From Agrobacterium pusense (GTDB taxonomy: Bacteria > Pseudomonadota > Alphaproteobacteria > Rhizobiales > Rhizobiaceae), in NCBI RefSeq assembly GCF_900102105.1, contig NZ_FNBB01000010.1, positions 124,001 to 188,000 on the forward strand: a stretch of DNA of 64,000 nucleotides, written 5' to 3'. Made by a program: the position numbers and the translations under genes. Below, piece after piece: positions 18,906 through 29,916 of this stretch. The notes under the pieces were generated by a model, which was given only the letters and a program-made list of their open reading frames with translations, was not told where the DNA came from and did not search any database. Numbering within the stretch: the stretch's first letter is position 1; each line of letters begins with the position of its first letter.

Positions 18906-19432
18906 AGCGGAAACACCTCTTCGACAATATAGGGCCCGCCACCCACCGATTCCTTCGACGACATCAGCACAAAGCGCCCGACTGTAAAGGGTGAGGTGCG
19001 GAAGTTGCCGCGTCCGGAAAGATACTGCACCACATCGTCCACGCGGGAGGAGCGCAACCGCGCCAGCGTGACGTGGGGCATGAACTTGCGCGGATCGGGC
19101 GGGAGACCGATCCTTTGGCAGATTCTCTCGATTTCCGCCTGCAGCGCATGCATTTCGGGCGAGGGAGAAACGCCAGCCCAGATGGAATGCGGCTTCTTCG
19201 AGCCGAAGGAGCCCATTCCGGTGAGGTTGAGCTGGAATTCCGGCCGGTCTATCCGGTCCAGCCTGTCAACGACCTCATCGGCGGTACGACCGTCGATGTC
19301 ACCGATAAAACGCAGGGTTATGTGATAATTCTCCACATCGATCCACCGGGCTCCCGGCAGACCACCGCGCAACAATGAGAGGCTCATCGCCGCATTGCGC
19401 GGAATTTCGAGGGCGGTAAACAGTCTCGGCAT
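18839..19432 (-). CDS. thpR: RNA 2',3'-cyclic phosphodiesterase (LigT family)
   Basis: The 197-residue enzyme belongs to the 2H phosphoesterases, with both catalytic motifs, HITLRF near residue 40 and HVTLAR near residue 120. ThpR opens 2',3'-cyclic phosphate ends of RNA. ATG 19432 has GGGGAG 6 bases upstream and leads into MPRLFTALEIP, the usual family start; the frame open to 19477 is not needed. The last 67 bases, coding a serine-rich tail, overlap the phosphatase gene tail to tail. Confidence 0.92.
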   Translation of the reverse strand: MPRLFTALEIPRNAAMSLSLLRGGLPGARWIDVENYHITLRFIGDIDGRTADEVVDRLDRIDRPEFQLNLTGMGSFGSKKPHSIWAGVSPSPEMHALQAEIERICQRIGLPPDPRKFMPHVTLARLRSSRVDDVVQYLSGRGNFRTSPFTVGRFVLMSSKESVGGGPYIVEEVFPLHEARSSSIFSSSDLHPAKSML

Positions 19433-19500
19433 GGCGAGCTCCCCGAATCTCTTGGCAGAACAAGCATAGCGAATCACGCAATGCAGACGGGCGCAAGTGC

Positions 19501-20151
19501 TTATTTTTTTTGCGCACCGATTGTCTTGATGAAGCTTTCAACAGCCGGCAAAGATTTTTCGACCATCACTGCCACCCCCTTGGTATTGGGGTGCATCTTG
19601 TCGTCCAGCTTCAGCGCATCATCCGTCACCACGCCATCCAGAAAGAAGGGATAAAGCGGCAGGTTGTATTTTTCCGCAAGCTTCGGGAATATCGGATTGA
19701 AGCGCTTTGCATAATCATCGCCCATATTTGGCGGCGCCATAATACCGACCAGCAACACGGCTATGTTGCGCTTCTGAAAACCGGAAATGACGGTGTCGAG
19801 GTTCTTTTCGGTCTGTTCCGGCGGAATTCCCCGCAGGGCGTCGTTGGCGCCCAGTTCCAGAATGACGCCGTCAGTGCCATCGGGAACAGACCATTCCGCC
19901 CGCGCCAGACCGCCTGAGGAAGTGTCACCGGACACACCTGCGTTGGCGATGGCGACATTGATCCCCCTGGCCTTTAATGCAGCTTCAAGCTGTGCAGTAT
20001 AGCTGTCAGTCGGGGGAAGCTGATAACCGGCCATCAGGCTGTCGCCGAGGCCAACCAGCTGCAATGTCCGCTCTTGGGCGAAGCCAGCAGTGGCGGAAAG
20101 GGCGGTGGCGAAAATGACGATGAAGTGAAACAGGGCAGCTTTAAATCTCAT
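19501..20151 (-). CDS. tesA: arylesterase / GDSL lysophospholipase (TesA-like)
   Basis: The 216-residue periplasmic hydrolase starts with a signal peptide (MRFKAALFHFIVIFATALSA, cut near GFAQ). Block I GLGDSLMAGYQLPP holds the nucleophilic serine, block III LGANDALRGI is present, and DDKMHPNTKGVAVM provides the Asp/His pair. It cleaves acyl thioesters or esters. It is divergent from ybbA-ybbP, the same arrangement as tesA/ybbA/ybbP of E. coli, which supports the symbol. ATG 20151 follows AGGA at about 8 bases. Confidence 0.92.
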   Translation of the reverse strand: MRFKAALFHFIVIFATALSATAGFAQERTLQLVGLGDSLMAGYQLPPTDSYTAQLEAALKARGINVAIANAGVSGDTSSGGLARAEWSVPDGTDGVILELGANDALRGIPPEQTEKNLDTVISGFQKRNIAVLLVGIMAPPNMGDDYAKRFNPIFPKLAEKYNLPLYPFFLDGVVTDDALKLDDKMHPNTKGVAVMVEKSLPAVESFIKTIGAQKK

Positions 20152-20242
20152 CACGGCTTTCCTAACTTGGTTCCCATTGCCTGAAATACTGACCGCATCT
20201 ACCGCCAGACCGTTTTCATCACCCTATATAGGAACGAGAATT

Positions 20243-20953
20243 GTGACGAAAAGCATCATAGAGCTGAAGAAAGCCGACCTCACGCTCGGCAATGCCGCTG
20301 CCTCCGTCCACGTTCTCAAGAACATCGATCTCTCAATCAGAGAGAGCGAGGCGGTTGGCATCGTGGGCCCCTCCGGATCGGGAAAGTCGACACTTCTGAT
20401 GGTGCTTGCCGGGCTCGAGAGGCTCGACAGCGGCGAAATCATCATTGCGGATACGCCGCTGCACGAGCTCGGTGAGGACGCGCTCGCGGATTTCCGCGGC
20501 CGCAACATTGGCATCGTTTTTCAGTCCTTCCACCTCATCGCCAACATGACCGCACTGGAAAATGTCGCAGTGCCGCTGGAATTGGCAAACGTTCCGAACC
20601 CGTTCGAAATCGCCGAGCGTGAACTGGTCGCTGTCGGTCTCGGCGAGCGCCTCAATCATTATCCCGGCCAGCTCTCCGGCGGCGAGCAGCAGCGTGTGGC
20701 CATCGCCCGCGCACTCGCCCCGTCGCCAGCCGTATTGATAGCCGATGAACCGACCGGCAACCTCGATACCGACACGGGCAAACAGATCGCCGATCTTCTG
20801 TTTGCCAAACAGGCCGAGCGCGGCATGACGATGATCCTCGTTACCCATGATCCCTCGCTGGCGGCCCGATGCTCACGGCAGATCAAGGTTCGCTCCGGCG
20901 AAATCGAGGGCGACAGCGCCCGCTCACAGATGGCTCGGGCGGTATCCGCATGA
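20243..20953 (+). CDS. ybbA: ABC transporter ATP-binding protein YbbA
   Basis: The 236-residue ATPase has Walker A GPSGSGKST, the signature LSGGEQQRVAIARAL and Walker B VLIADEPTGNLD, the pattern of the LolD/MacB/YbbA group that drives FtsX-like permeases rather than importers. The start is probably GTG 20243, behind AGGA at about 9 bases, giving the usual VTKSIIELKKADL beginning; ATG 20177 is a weaker option. Its stop overlaps the start of ybbP. Confidence 0.92.
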   Translation: MTKSIIELKKADLTLGNAAASVHVLKNIDLSIRESEAVGIVGPSGSGKSTLLMVLAGLERLDSGEIIIADTPLHELGEDALADFRGRNIGIVFQSFHLIANMTALENVAVPLELANVPNPFEIAERELVAVGLGERLNHYPGQLSGGEQQRVAIARALAPSPAVLIADEPTGNLDTDTGKQIADLLFAKQAERGMTMILVTHDPSLAARCSRQIKVRSGEIEGDSARSQMARAVSA

Positions 20954-23511
20954 CCGGAATCTTTCTTCCGTCTTTTGCAAATGTCAGAAACGCAGCAAGG
21001 CTCGCGCGGCGCGAAATTCGCGGCGGCCTGCGGGGCTTTTACATCTTCCTCGCCTGCATCGCGCTTGGAACCGGCGCCATCGCCGCCGTCAATTCCGTCT
21101 CGCGCGCGGTCACCAGCGCCATCGCCACGGAGGGGCAGTCCATACTGGCAGGCGATGTGCGTTTTGAGCTGCGCAACAGGGAAGTGACGACAGAAGAGCG
21201 CGCTTACCTCGATAGTCTCGGCACCGTCGCGGTTTCCACCGGTCTACGCTCCATGGCGCGCCTCGCCAATGGCTCAGAACAGACCCTGACGGAAGTAAAG
21301 GCCATTGACGGCTCCTACCCGCTCTATGGAACGTTCGTGGCCGAGCCGAACCGGTCGCTGAGCGAGCTTCTGGCCGGAAATGGCGACACCTATGGCGCGA
21401 TTGCCGCGCCGCTTCTGCTGGAACGGCTCGGAATCAAGGTCGGCGATGAGATTCTGCTCGGTAATGTGACGTTGAAACTGAACGGCACCGTGATCGATGA
21501 GCCGGATGCCCTATCTGATGGTTTCGGTTTTGCTCCTCGACTGATGGTCAGCCGCGACGCCCTTTTCGCCTCTGGTCTCGTTCAGACGGGCAGTCTCGTC
21601 GAACACGCCTACAAGATCAAGCTGAACGATCCTGCGGCACGGGCGGCAATGACCGATGCAGCCAACAAGGCGTTTCCCGATGCCGGCTGGTCGATCCGCA
21701 CCAGCGACCGGGCTGCCCCGTCGCTCACCGAAAACGTCAACCGGTTCTCGCAGTTTCTGACGCTGGTTGGCCTCACTGCCCTGATCGTCGGCGGTGTCGG
21801 CGTCGCCAATGCCGTTCGCGCATTTCTGGATTCCAAGCGCACCACCATCGCCTCGCTGAAATGCCTGGGTGCGCCGGCCTCCGTGGTCACCATGACCTAT
21901 CTCTTCCAGATCGCCTTCATTGCGGCCGTCGGCATTGTCATCGGGCTTGTGGTCGGTGCCGTTGCGCCACTCATCGCCATGCGGTTTCTGGAGGGCGTGC
22001 TGCCAGTGCCGGAAGAACTTGCCTTCTATCCCGGCGCGCTCGGTCTCGCCGCCCTGTTTGGCCTCCTGACGACGCTCGCCTTCGCCATCGTACCACTCGG
22101 TCAGGCACGCGAGGTGCCGGCTACGGCGCTCTTCCGCGAACAGGGTTTCGAGGAGGGAAGCTTGCCGTCCTGGCCTTATCTGACCGCGACCGGTGTGCTT
22201 CTGTCGGCGCTTGCGGCCCTTGCTGTCTTCTCGGCGGAAGACCGTTTCATAGCCTCGGTCTTCCTCGCGGCCATTGCCTTTGCCTTCGTAGTGCTGCGGC
22301 TGGTCGCCTCCGGCGTAAAGGCCATCGCCAAGCGCAGTCCGCGCGTTCATTCGGCTGCGCTGAGACTGGCGATCGGCAATATTCACCGACCGGGCGCACT
22401 CACCCCCTCGGTGGTTCTTTCTCTCGGCCTCGGCCTGACCCTCCTCGTGACGCTGACGCTGATCGACGGCAACCTGCGCCGCGAACTAACGGACAGCCTG
22501 CCGGAGAAAGCGCCGAATTTCTTTTTCGTCGATATTCAGGGCAGCGAAGTGCAAGGCTTCCGCGATCTTCTCAAACAGGAAGCGCCGCATGGCACCCTGA
22601 CGGAAGTGCCCATGCTGCGCGGCCGCATCCTCGCTCTCAACGGAGAAGACGTGACGAAAATGGACGTACCCTCGTCCGGGCGATGGGTGCTGCGTGGTGA
22701 CCGCGGCATCACCTATTCCGAAAACATTCCTGAAAATGCCAAGCTGACGGACGGCGCCTGGTGGGCACCGGATTATAGCGGCGAACCACTGGTCTCCTTC
22801 GCAGCGAAAGAGGCGGGTGATCTGGGCCTGAAGATCGGTGACAGCGTTACCGTCAACGTGCTTGGCCGCAGCATTACGGCGAAGATCGCCAATCTGCGCA
22901 ATGTCGAATGGGAATCCCTGTCGATCAACTTCGTCATGGTGTTTTCGCCCAATACTTTCCGCGGCGCGCCCCATGCCTGGCTGGCAACACTTGCCGATCC
23001 TTCCGCAACTGCGGCCGACGAAGGCCGCATATTGCGCGCCGTCACCAATACTTATCCCACGATCACCAGCGTCCGCGTGAAGGATGCGCTCGACGTCGTC
23101 AACCGGCTTGTCGGCCAGCTCGCGACCGCGATCCGCGCCGCCGCAGCCGTTGCGCTCATTGCGTCCGTCCTGGTTCTCGCCGGCGCGCTTGCGGCCGGCA
23201 ATCGCGCCCGTACGCATGACGCCGTCATCCTGAAAACGCTGGGCGGCACGCGAAGCCTGCTCATACGCGCCTTCTCCTATGAATACATGATCCTCGGTCT
23301 CGCCACCGCCGTCTTCGCGCTTTTCGCCGGCGGTGTCTCCGCATGGTTCGTGATCGCCCGCATCATGAAGCTACCCTCCAGCTTCCTGCCGGATGTGGCA
23401 ATCGGAACCCTCGTCGTCGCCCTTGTGATGACTGTGGGCATCGGCCTCATCGGCACCTGGCGGATTCTCGGGCAGAAGGCAGCGCCCGTTCTCAGACAGG
23501 CTGGTGAATGA
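20950..23511 (+). CDS. ybbP: FtsX-like ABC permease YbbP
   Basis: The 853-residue inner-membrane protein has the double FtsX-domain layout of YbbP: an N-terminal helix, a large periplasmic domain, three helices near residues 275-400, further central helices, a second periplasmic domain, and three C-terminal helices. RTHDAVILKTLGGTRSLLIRAFSYEY is the FtsX cytoplasmic coupling region. It partners YbbA. The complex is thought to extrude or transfer hydrophobic molecules with the help of TesA; the physiological substrate is not settled. ATG 20950 overlaps the ybbA stop (ATGA). Confidence 0.93.
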   Translation: MTGIFLPSFANVRNAARLARREIRGGLRGFYIFLACIALGTGAIAAVNSVSRAVTSAIATEGQSILAGDVRFELRNREVTTEERAYLDSLGTVAVSTGLRSMARLANGSEQTLTEVKAIDGSYPLYGTFVAEPNRSLSELLAGNGDTYGAIAAPLLLERLGIKVGDEILLGNVTLKLNGTVIDEPDALSDGFGFAPRLMVSRDALFASGLVQTGSLVEHAYKIKLNDPAARAAMTDAANKAFPDAGWSIRTSDRAAPSLTENVNRFSQFLTLVGLTALIVGGVGVANAVRAFLDSKRTTIASLKCLGAPASVVTMTYLFQIAFIAAVGIVIGLVVGAVAPLIAMRFLEGVLPVPEELAFYPGALGLAALFGLLTTLAFAIVPLGQAREVPATALFREQGFEEGSLPSWPYLTATGVLLSALAALAVFSAEDRFIASVFLAAIAFAFVVLRLVASGVKAIAKRSPRVHSAALRLAIGNIHRPGALTPSVVLSLGLGLTLLVTLTLIDGNLRRELTDSLPEKAPNFFFVDIQGSEVQGFRDLLKQEAPHGTLTEVPMLRGRILALNGEDVTKMDVPSSGRWVLRGDRGITYSENIPENAKLTDGAWWAPDYSGEPLVSFAAKEAGDLGLKIGDSVTVNVLGRSITAKIANLRNVEWESLSINFVMVFSPNTFRGAPHAWLATLADPSATAADEGRILRAVTNTYPTITSVRVKDALDVVNRLVGQLATAIRAAAAVALIASVLVLAGALAAGNRARTHDAVILKTLGGTRSLLIRAFSYEYMILGLATAVFALFAGGVSAWFVIARIMKLPSSFLPDVAIGTLVVALVMTVGIGLIGTWRILGQKAAPVLRQAGE

Positions 23512-23662
23512 TCATCGGTTGTGCGCCGCTTAACTTTAACGATTAATTCTTTGTAATGATCGCCAAAACGTGAGCGCTTTTCGCGCATACGGTGTCTTTT
23601 CGGCGGGAAAAGGCCTTGTATCGAACACGTTCTGCCATCATATTCTTGAGCAGGCTTGCTGA

Positions 23663-23715
23663 AGCTCCGCAGCGGCGCCCGGGAGGTATCCCGACACCGT
23701 AGCAATTACGGAGCT
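23663..23715 (+). ncRNA. ybhL RNA motif in the leader of the Bax-inhibitor gene
   Basis: AGCTCCG (23663-23669) pairs with CGGAGCT (23709-23715), enclosing an inner hairpin GGGA-GGTA-TCCC (23681-23692). It ends 14 bases before the ATG of a YbhL-family gene. Position and structure match the ybhL motif reported upstream of such genes in Rhizobiales (Rfam RF00520). The ligand or regulator, if any, is unknown. A covariance-model match would confirm it. Confidence 0.75.
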
Positions 23716-23729
23716 CAAAAGAGGAAACA

Positions 23730-24467
23730 ATGGCTGACTTTAATAACTACCAGAACCGCATGGCGCAGACGCGTGCACAGTCTGGTGCGCTGATCGACGA
23801 AGGTCTTCGCGCCTATATGCTCAAGGTTTACAACCTTATGGCGCTGGCTCTGGTCATCACCGGCGTTGCCGCGTTCGGCACTTATACGCTCGCCGCTTCC
23901 AATCCGGCTGTCCAGCAGCTGCTTTTCGCGTCGCCGCTTCGTTGGGTCGTGATGCTCGCTCCGCTGGCACTGGTCTTCTTCCTTAGCTTCCGCATCCAGA
24001 ACATGAGCGTTTCCGCTGCGCAGACGACCTTCTGGGTTTACGCCGCGCTGATGGGTGTTTCGCTCTCCTCGATCTTCCTGGTCTATACCGGCCAGAGTAT
24101 CGTGCAGACCTTCTTCGTGACCGCGGCCTCGTTCGGTGCGCTCTCGCTTTACGGTTACACGACCAAGAAAGACCTGTCTGGCATGGGTTCGTTCTTGATC
24201 ATGGGCCTGTTCGGTCTGATCATCGCTTCGATCGTCAACATCTTCCTTGCATCCTCCGCGCTGCAGTTCGCGATTTCCGCGATTGGCGTGCTGATCTTCG
24301 CAGGCCTGACCGCCTACGACACCCAGAAGATCAAGGAAATGTATTTCGATGCTGACGATGTTGCCGTCGCTGGCCGCAAGGCCATCATGGGTGCGCTGAC
24401 GCTCTATCTCGACTTCATCAACCTCTTCACCTTCCTCCTGCAGTTCCTCGGGAACCGCGACGACTAA
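23730..24467 (+). CDS. Bax inhibitor-1 / YccA (YbhL) family membrane protein
   Basis: The 245-residue inner-membrane protein has seven hydrophobic helices and the BI-1 features: MALALVITGVAAF, FWVYAALMGVSLSSIFLVYTG, and the late GLTAYDTQKIKEMYFDAD with the conserved aspartates thought to form a calcium/proton-sensing pair. Bacterial members are implicated in ion leak and interact with FtsH or acetate uptake in E. coli. AGAGGAAACA precedes ATG 23730. A ybhL-type leader RNA lies just upstream and a strong terminator just downstream, so the gene is monocistronic. Confidence 0.95.
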   Translation: MADFNNYQNRMAQTRAQSGALIDEGLRAYMLKVYNLMALALVITGVAAFGTYTLAASNPAVQQLLFASPLRWVVMLAPLALVFFLSFRIQNMSVSAAQTTFWVYAALMGVSLSSIFLVYTGQSIVQTFFVTAASFGALSLYGYTTKKDLSGMGSFLIMGLFGLIIASIVNIFLASSALQFAISAIGVLIFAGLTAYDTQKIKEMYFDADDVAVAGRKAIMGALTLYLDFINLFTFLLQFLGNRDD

Positions 24468-24491
24468 GGGATTGGGTCCTACGGAAAAAAG

Positions 24492-24518
24492 AAAGGCGAC
24501 CTCAGGGTCGCCTTTTTT
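24492..24518 (+). terminator. terminator of the Bax-inhibitor gene
   Basis: GGCGACC pairs with GGTCGCC across a four-base loop and is followed by six T residues, 25 bases past the stop. Confidence 0.93.
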
Positions 24519-24582
24519 ATTACCTCATTTCGCCCAATGCGCCTGATCGTCCGTTAAGGCAGGAGACTGACGTTACTGGAGC

Positions 24583-24975
24583 TCATTCGATAAGTTTCAA
24601 AACCTTGTCGAAAACCTTGAGGACTTGCGGCAGCTCGTGGCCGCGCTTCAGAATGCGGCCATCCACATTCACGACGCTGTAAGCTCCCTGCTTCGCCGCC
24701 AGCCTAGGGTTCTTTTCGATCCTGTAGAGCGGCATTTCTCCCGACCGTTTAAAGACGGAAAACACCGCTTTTTCCTTCAGATGATCGATGGCGTAATCCC
24801 GCCACTCCCCTTCTCCCACCATGCGGCCATAAATGCGCAAAATCGCATCCAGCTCGCGGCGGTGAAAGGTCACCGGCAATGGATCCTTGTTCTTCTTGTA
24901 TTCACGGAGATCGATAACGGTGGAGCTGTCGCGTGAAGCGGTTTGAGCCTGCTGCACATCCGGTTGATCGGTCAT
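24583..24975 (-). CDS. DUF2794 family protein
   Basis: The 130-residue protein matches DUF2794, restricted to alphaproteobacteria: after a polar N-terminus, VIDLREYKKNKDPLPVTFHRRELDAILRIYGRMVGEGEWRDYAIDHL forms the core, followed by AVFSVFKRSGEMPLYRIEKNP and a C-terminal helix. It is soluble, basic, and has no known role. GGAGG lies about 7 bases before ATG 24975. An inverted-repeat unit begins only about a dozen bases upstream of the start codon, so its promoter may lie within or beyond that unit. Confidence 0.88.
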   Translation of the reverse strand: MTDQPDVQQAQTASRDSSTVIDLREYKKNKDPLPVTFHRRELDAILRIYGRMVGEGEWRDYAIDHLKEKAVFSVFKRSGEMPLYRIEKNPRLAAKQGAYSVVNVDGRILKRGHELPQVLKVFDKVLKLIE

Positions 24976-25363
24976 CCAGTACCTCCGATTCCACCCAAAT
25001 CATCAGATCAATGTGAGCTTGGCGGCTCGAAATTGCAAGTGTTGTCGACTTACGGCGCTCACAGGAACCAGATGGGGTTTCTCGGCTTAGAAAGCTCAGC
25101 AGGCAGAAAAACAATGCGACAACGAGCATCTGCCCCAACATCACCGACAAACCGTCCCGCGCAAGAGCAGGGTAGAACGGTAACCATTTAGGCACCCATT
25201 TTACGGGCGCCTGCCGTATTTCGGTCAAACCATGGCCTGAATTGGGTGGAATAGTCGCATTGTCAATTGATGCCTAGGCACCAAGATGACCCGGTCCGGT
25301 GCATTGACCCTTTACCCCCAGCCCCCAGTGCCCGGACCGGATCTTCAATCGCCAGATCGGCGA
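24976..25363. other. 388-base intergenic region without a convincing gene
   Basis: Between the DUF2794 start and the DUF1223 stop. It holds the inverted-repeat unit at 24988-25252, a perfect 10-bp palindrome TGCCTAGGCA (25271-25280), and a hairpin CCGGTCCGG (25291-25299) with CCGGACCGG (25332-25340). A minus-strand frame at 25228-24902 codes a hydrophobic stretch but needs a TTG start and overlaps the DUF2794 gene. Confidence 0.5.
24988..25252. repeat. MITE-like unit with ~15-bp terminal inverted repeats
   Basis: The left end reads ATTCCACCCAAATCA and the right end, reverse complemented, ATTCCACCCAATTCA: 14 of 15 match, with an 11-bp perfect core. They frame 265 bases with no good gene. No target duplication is obvious. 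It could be a non-autonomous element or simply a long-range stem in the DUF2794 leader. Confidence 0.4.
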
Positions 25364-26104
25364 TTATGGCGTTTCGTTCCCCAATAAAATACTTGCGCCG
25401 ACAATTGCCGCGGGATCACCGCTTGCATTCGCCGTCTGCAACAGCACGGCGCAGCCGCCCTTTTTTACCTTGGCCACCACGCTCGCCGGCAGCTTTACCG
25501 TCATCGGCGAACCGTCCCACATGCCGACCGTCTGCACGTCATAAACGCTGTGCCAGTAGGACATTTTTTTCCCCTGATTTTCACCCTTCTGCACATCCAC
25601 GGTCTGCTCCCGGGTAAAATATGCGACGACGACATCGGCCTTGCCGCTGCCGGCACCGATATCGATCTCCACCTCATCACCCGCAAATTTTGACGAGACG
25701 GGCACGTTCAATCCCTTGCCCTCATGCTTGAACGAGTCGAGCCTGTCATAAATCCCGCGCACATCCGCTCCCTTGACGTGGTCACGGCCGTTCAGAATGG
25801 CCTGCGGCGTGTAGACCCCGTTGCGGCCGAGTGCACGCATGTAACCGTATTGCCGTTCGGTATTTTCCTTGGATGCGAGCGAATCCGTCCAGCCGAGATA
25901 GTTCCAATAATCGACATGGTAGGAGAGACCGACGACGTCGCCCTTCTGGATCATCTTGCGCAGGGCCTCATCCGCCGGGGGGCAGGATGCACATCCCTGC
26001 GATGTGAACAATTCGACGACGCCCTTCACCGCCTCCTGCGCCTGCGCGGAGGTGACGAGCAACGTGCCGAGAAGACATATCGACAGGGGGAATTTCAGCG
26101 GCAT
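25364..26104 (-). CDS. DUF1223 thioredoxin-like secreted protein
   Basis: The 246-residue protein has a signal peptide (MPLKFPLSICLLGTLLVTSA, cut near AQAQ) and the DUF1223 core: VVELFTSQGCASCPPADEAL, a CxxC-containing thioredoxin-fold active site, then LSYHVDYWNYLGW, RQYGYMRALGRNGVYTPQAILNG and a beta-rich C-terminal half. It is probably a periplasmic thiol-disulphide protein, but no partner is known. The start at 26104 has AAGG upstream; the frame open to 26236 is a chance extension. It shares the strand with acnA but lies downstream of its terminator. Confidence 0.9.
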   Translation of the reverse strand: MPLKFPLSICLLGTLLVTSAQAQEAVKGVVELFTSQGCASCPPADEALRKMIQKGDVVGLSYHVDYWNYLGWTDSLASKENTERQYGYMRALGRNGVYTPQAILNGRDHVKGADVRGIYDRLDSFKHEGKGLNVPVSSKFAGDEVEIDIGAGSGKADVVVAYFTREQTVDVQKGENQGKKMSYWHSVYDVQTVGMWDGSPMTVKLPASVVAKVKKGGCAVLLQTANASGDPAAIVGASILLGNETP

Positions 26105-26250
26105 TACAAAAACCTTTGTCCGGAAGAGATCCAGACGAATTGATGCGATCAATCCCGCCGGGATGCAAACCGGAAAATAACGTCTAACGCCCTTCAATAG
26201 AAAGTCACGAAGGGGTGAGCGACAATCACAAAACAAGCGACTTGAAACGG

Positions 26251-26275
26251 AAAGACGCCGGGATTCCTCCCGGCG
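26251..26275 (-). terminator. terminator of acnA
   Basis: CGCCGGGA pairs with TCCCGGCG around a four-base loop on the minus strand, 19 bases beyond the acnA stop, followed by TCTTTCC. Confidence 0.85.
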
Positions 26276-26293
26276 CCTTCGATTGTCGAAGCT

Positions 26294-28987
<2,694 letters not shown>

Positions 28988-29024
28988 GGATAAAAACCCC
29001 GCTTACACTGATAGCCAACACGTT

Positions 29025-29089
29025 CGTGCGGACACCTATGCACTCATGCACATCAGGATGCGGGTACGACCATTTCCGCTGTCCGCACG
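29025..29089 (-). promoter_or_regulatory. 10-bp inverted repeat in the acnA leader
   Basis: CGTGCGGACA (29025-29034) and TGTCCGCACG (29080-29089) are perfect inverted repeats 45 bases apart, 38 bases upstream of the acnA start. Either an RNA stem in the leader or a pair of protein-binding half sites; no function is known. Confidence 0.45.
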
Positions 29090-29256
29090 TGAAAATTGCT
29101 CCTCGCAATCGTCAAGTCCGGCGCAAGATGATGTTCACGCCGGCCGCTGGCGTGTTGACACCCATATAGATAATTTCAGACAAACGTGCCAGACCATTCC
29201 ACGACGCTAATCGATTTTTTTATGATCGAACGGCAAATTTTAATCGGAACCGCAGC

Positions 29257-29898
29257 ATGCATCTGACGGCGGAAAATCTTGGCGTGCGACGCGGCGAAGA
29301 TTTCATATTCATGAACATTTCCTTCAAGTTAAGCGACGGTGAGGCGCTGGTGCTGACCGGGCGTAACGGCTCGGGAAAATCGACGCTGCTGCGCACGGTG
29401 GCCGGTCTGTTGCGACCCGAGCGGGGGCAAGTGAAGATAGCCGGCGAAGGAATAGAAGCCGAGATGCGCCCTTCGGAAGCGTGCCATTATCTCGGCCATC
29501 GCAATGCGATGAAGACGGAACTGACAGTTTCCGAGAACCTGCGCTTCTGGAAGGATTTCCTTGGAGACTTTCATGGCGCGGCGGGCGTAGCGATTGACGA
29601 AGCGGCCGAGAGTGTCGGCCTTGCCGGCATTACCCACCTGCCTTTCGGTTACCTGTCCGCCGGTCAACAGCGCCGCTTCGCGATGGCAAAGCTCCTTGTC
29701 GCATGGCGGCCGGTATGGATTCTCGATGAACCGACTGCGGCGCTCGACAGGGCGGCAGACGACATGTTTACCGACCTTGTGAAAGGTCATCTTGCAAAAG
29801 GCGGGATCGTGCTGGCGGCAACCCATCAGCCTTTGGGGCTGGAGAAGGCGCAGGAGTTACAAATGACCGGGTTCGCGGGCGTGGAGGCTTGGGCGTGA
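29257..29898 (+). CDS. ccmA: cytochrome c maturation ABC ATPase CcmA
   Basis: The 213-residue ATPase drives the CcmABCD complex that releases holo-CcmE during haem delivery to c-type cytochromes. Walker A GRNGSGKST, signature YLSAGQQRRFAMAKLL and Walker B VWILDEPTAALD are clear; the QQRR signature is characteristic of CcmA. It is the first gene of a ccmA-B-C-D-G run. Between it and ccmB lie 202 bases that contain a RIME-like palindrome, unusual because ccmA and ccmB are normally adjacent or overlapping. Confidence 0.96.
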   Translation: MHLTAENLGVRRGEDFIFMNISFKLSDGEALVLTGRNGSGKSTLLRTVAGLLRPERGQVKIAGEGIEAEMRPSEACHYLGHRNAMKTELTVSENLRFWKDFLGDFHGAAGVAIDEAAESVGLAGITHLPFGYLSAGQQRRFAMAKLLVAWRPVWILDEPTAALDRAADDMFTDLVKGHLAKGGIVLAATHQPLGLEKAQELQMTGFAGVEAWA

Positions 29899-29916
29899 TG
29901 GCGATGTGCACGCGGC

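Noticed and set aside
24902-25228. Minus-strand frame (108 residues) with a hydrophobic segment
   Set aside because: Needs a TTG start without ribosome binding site, overlaps the DUF2794 gene out of frame, and shares the inverted-repeat unit.
25291-25340. CCGGTCCGG/CCGGACCGG hairpin
   Set aside because: Loop of 32 bases and no T run; it cannot be assigned to a gene or known RNA.
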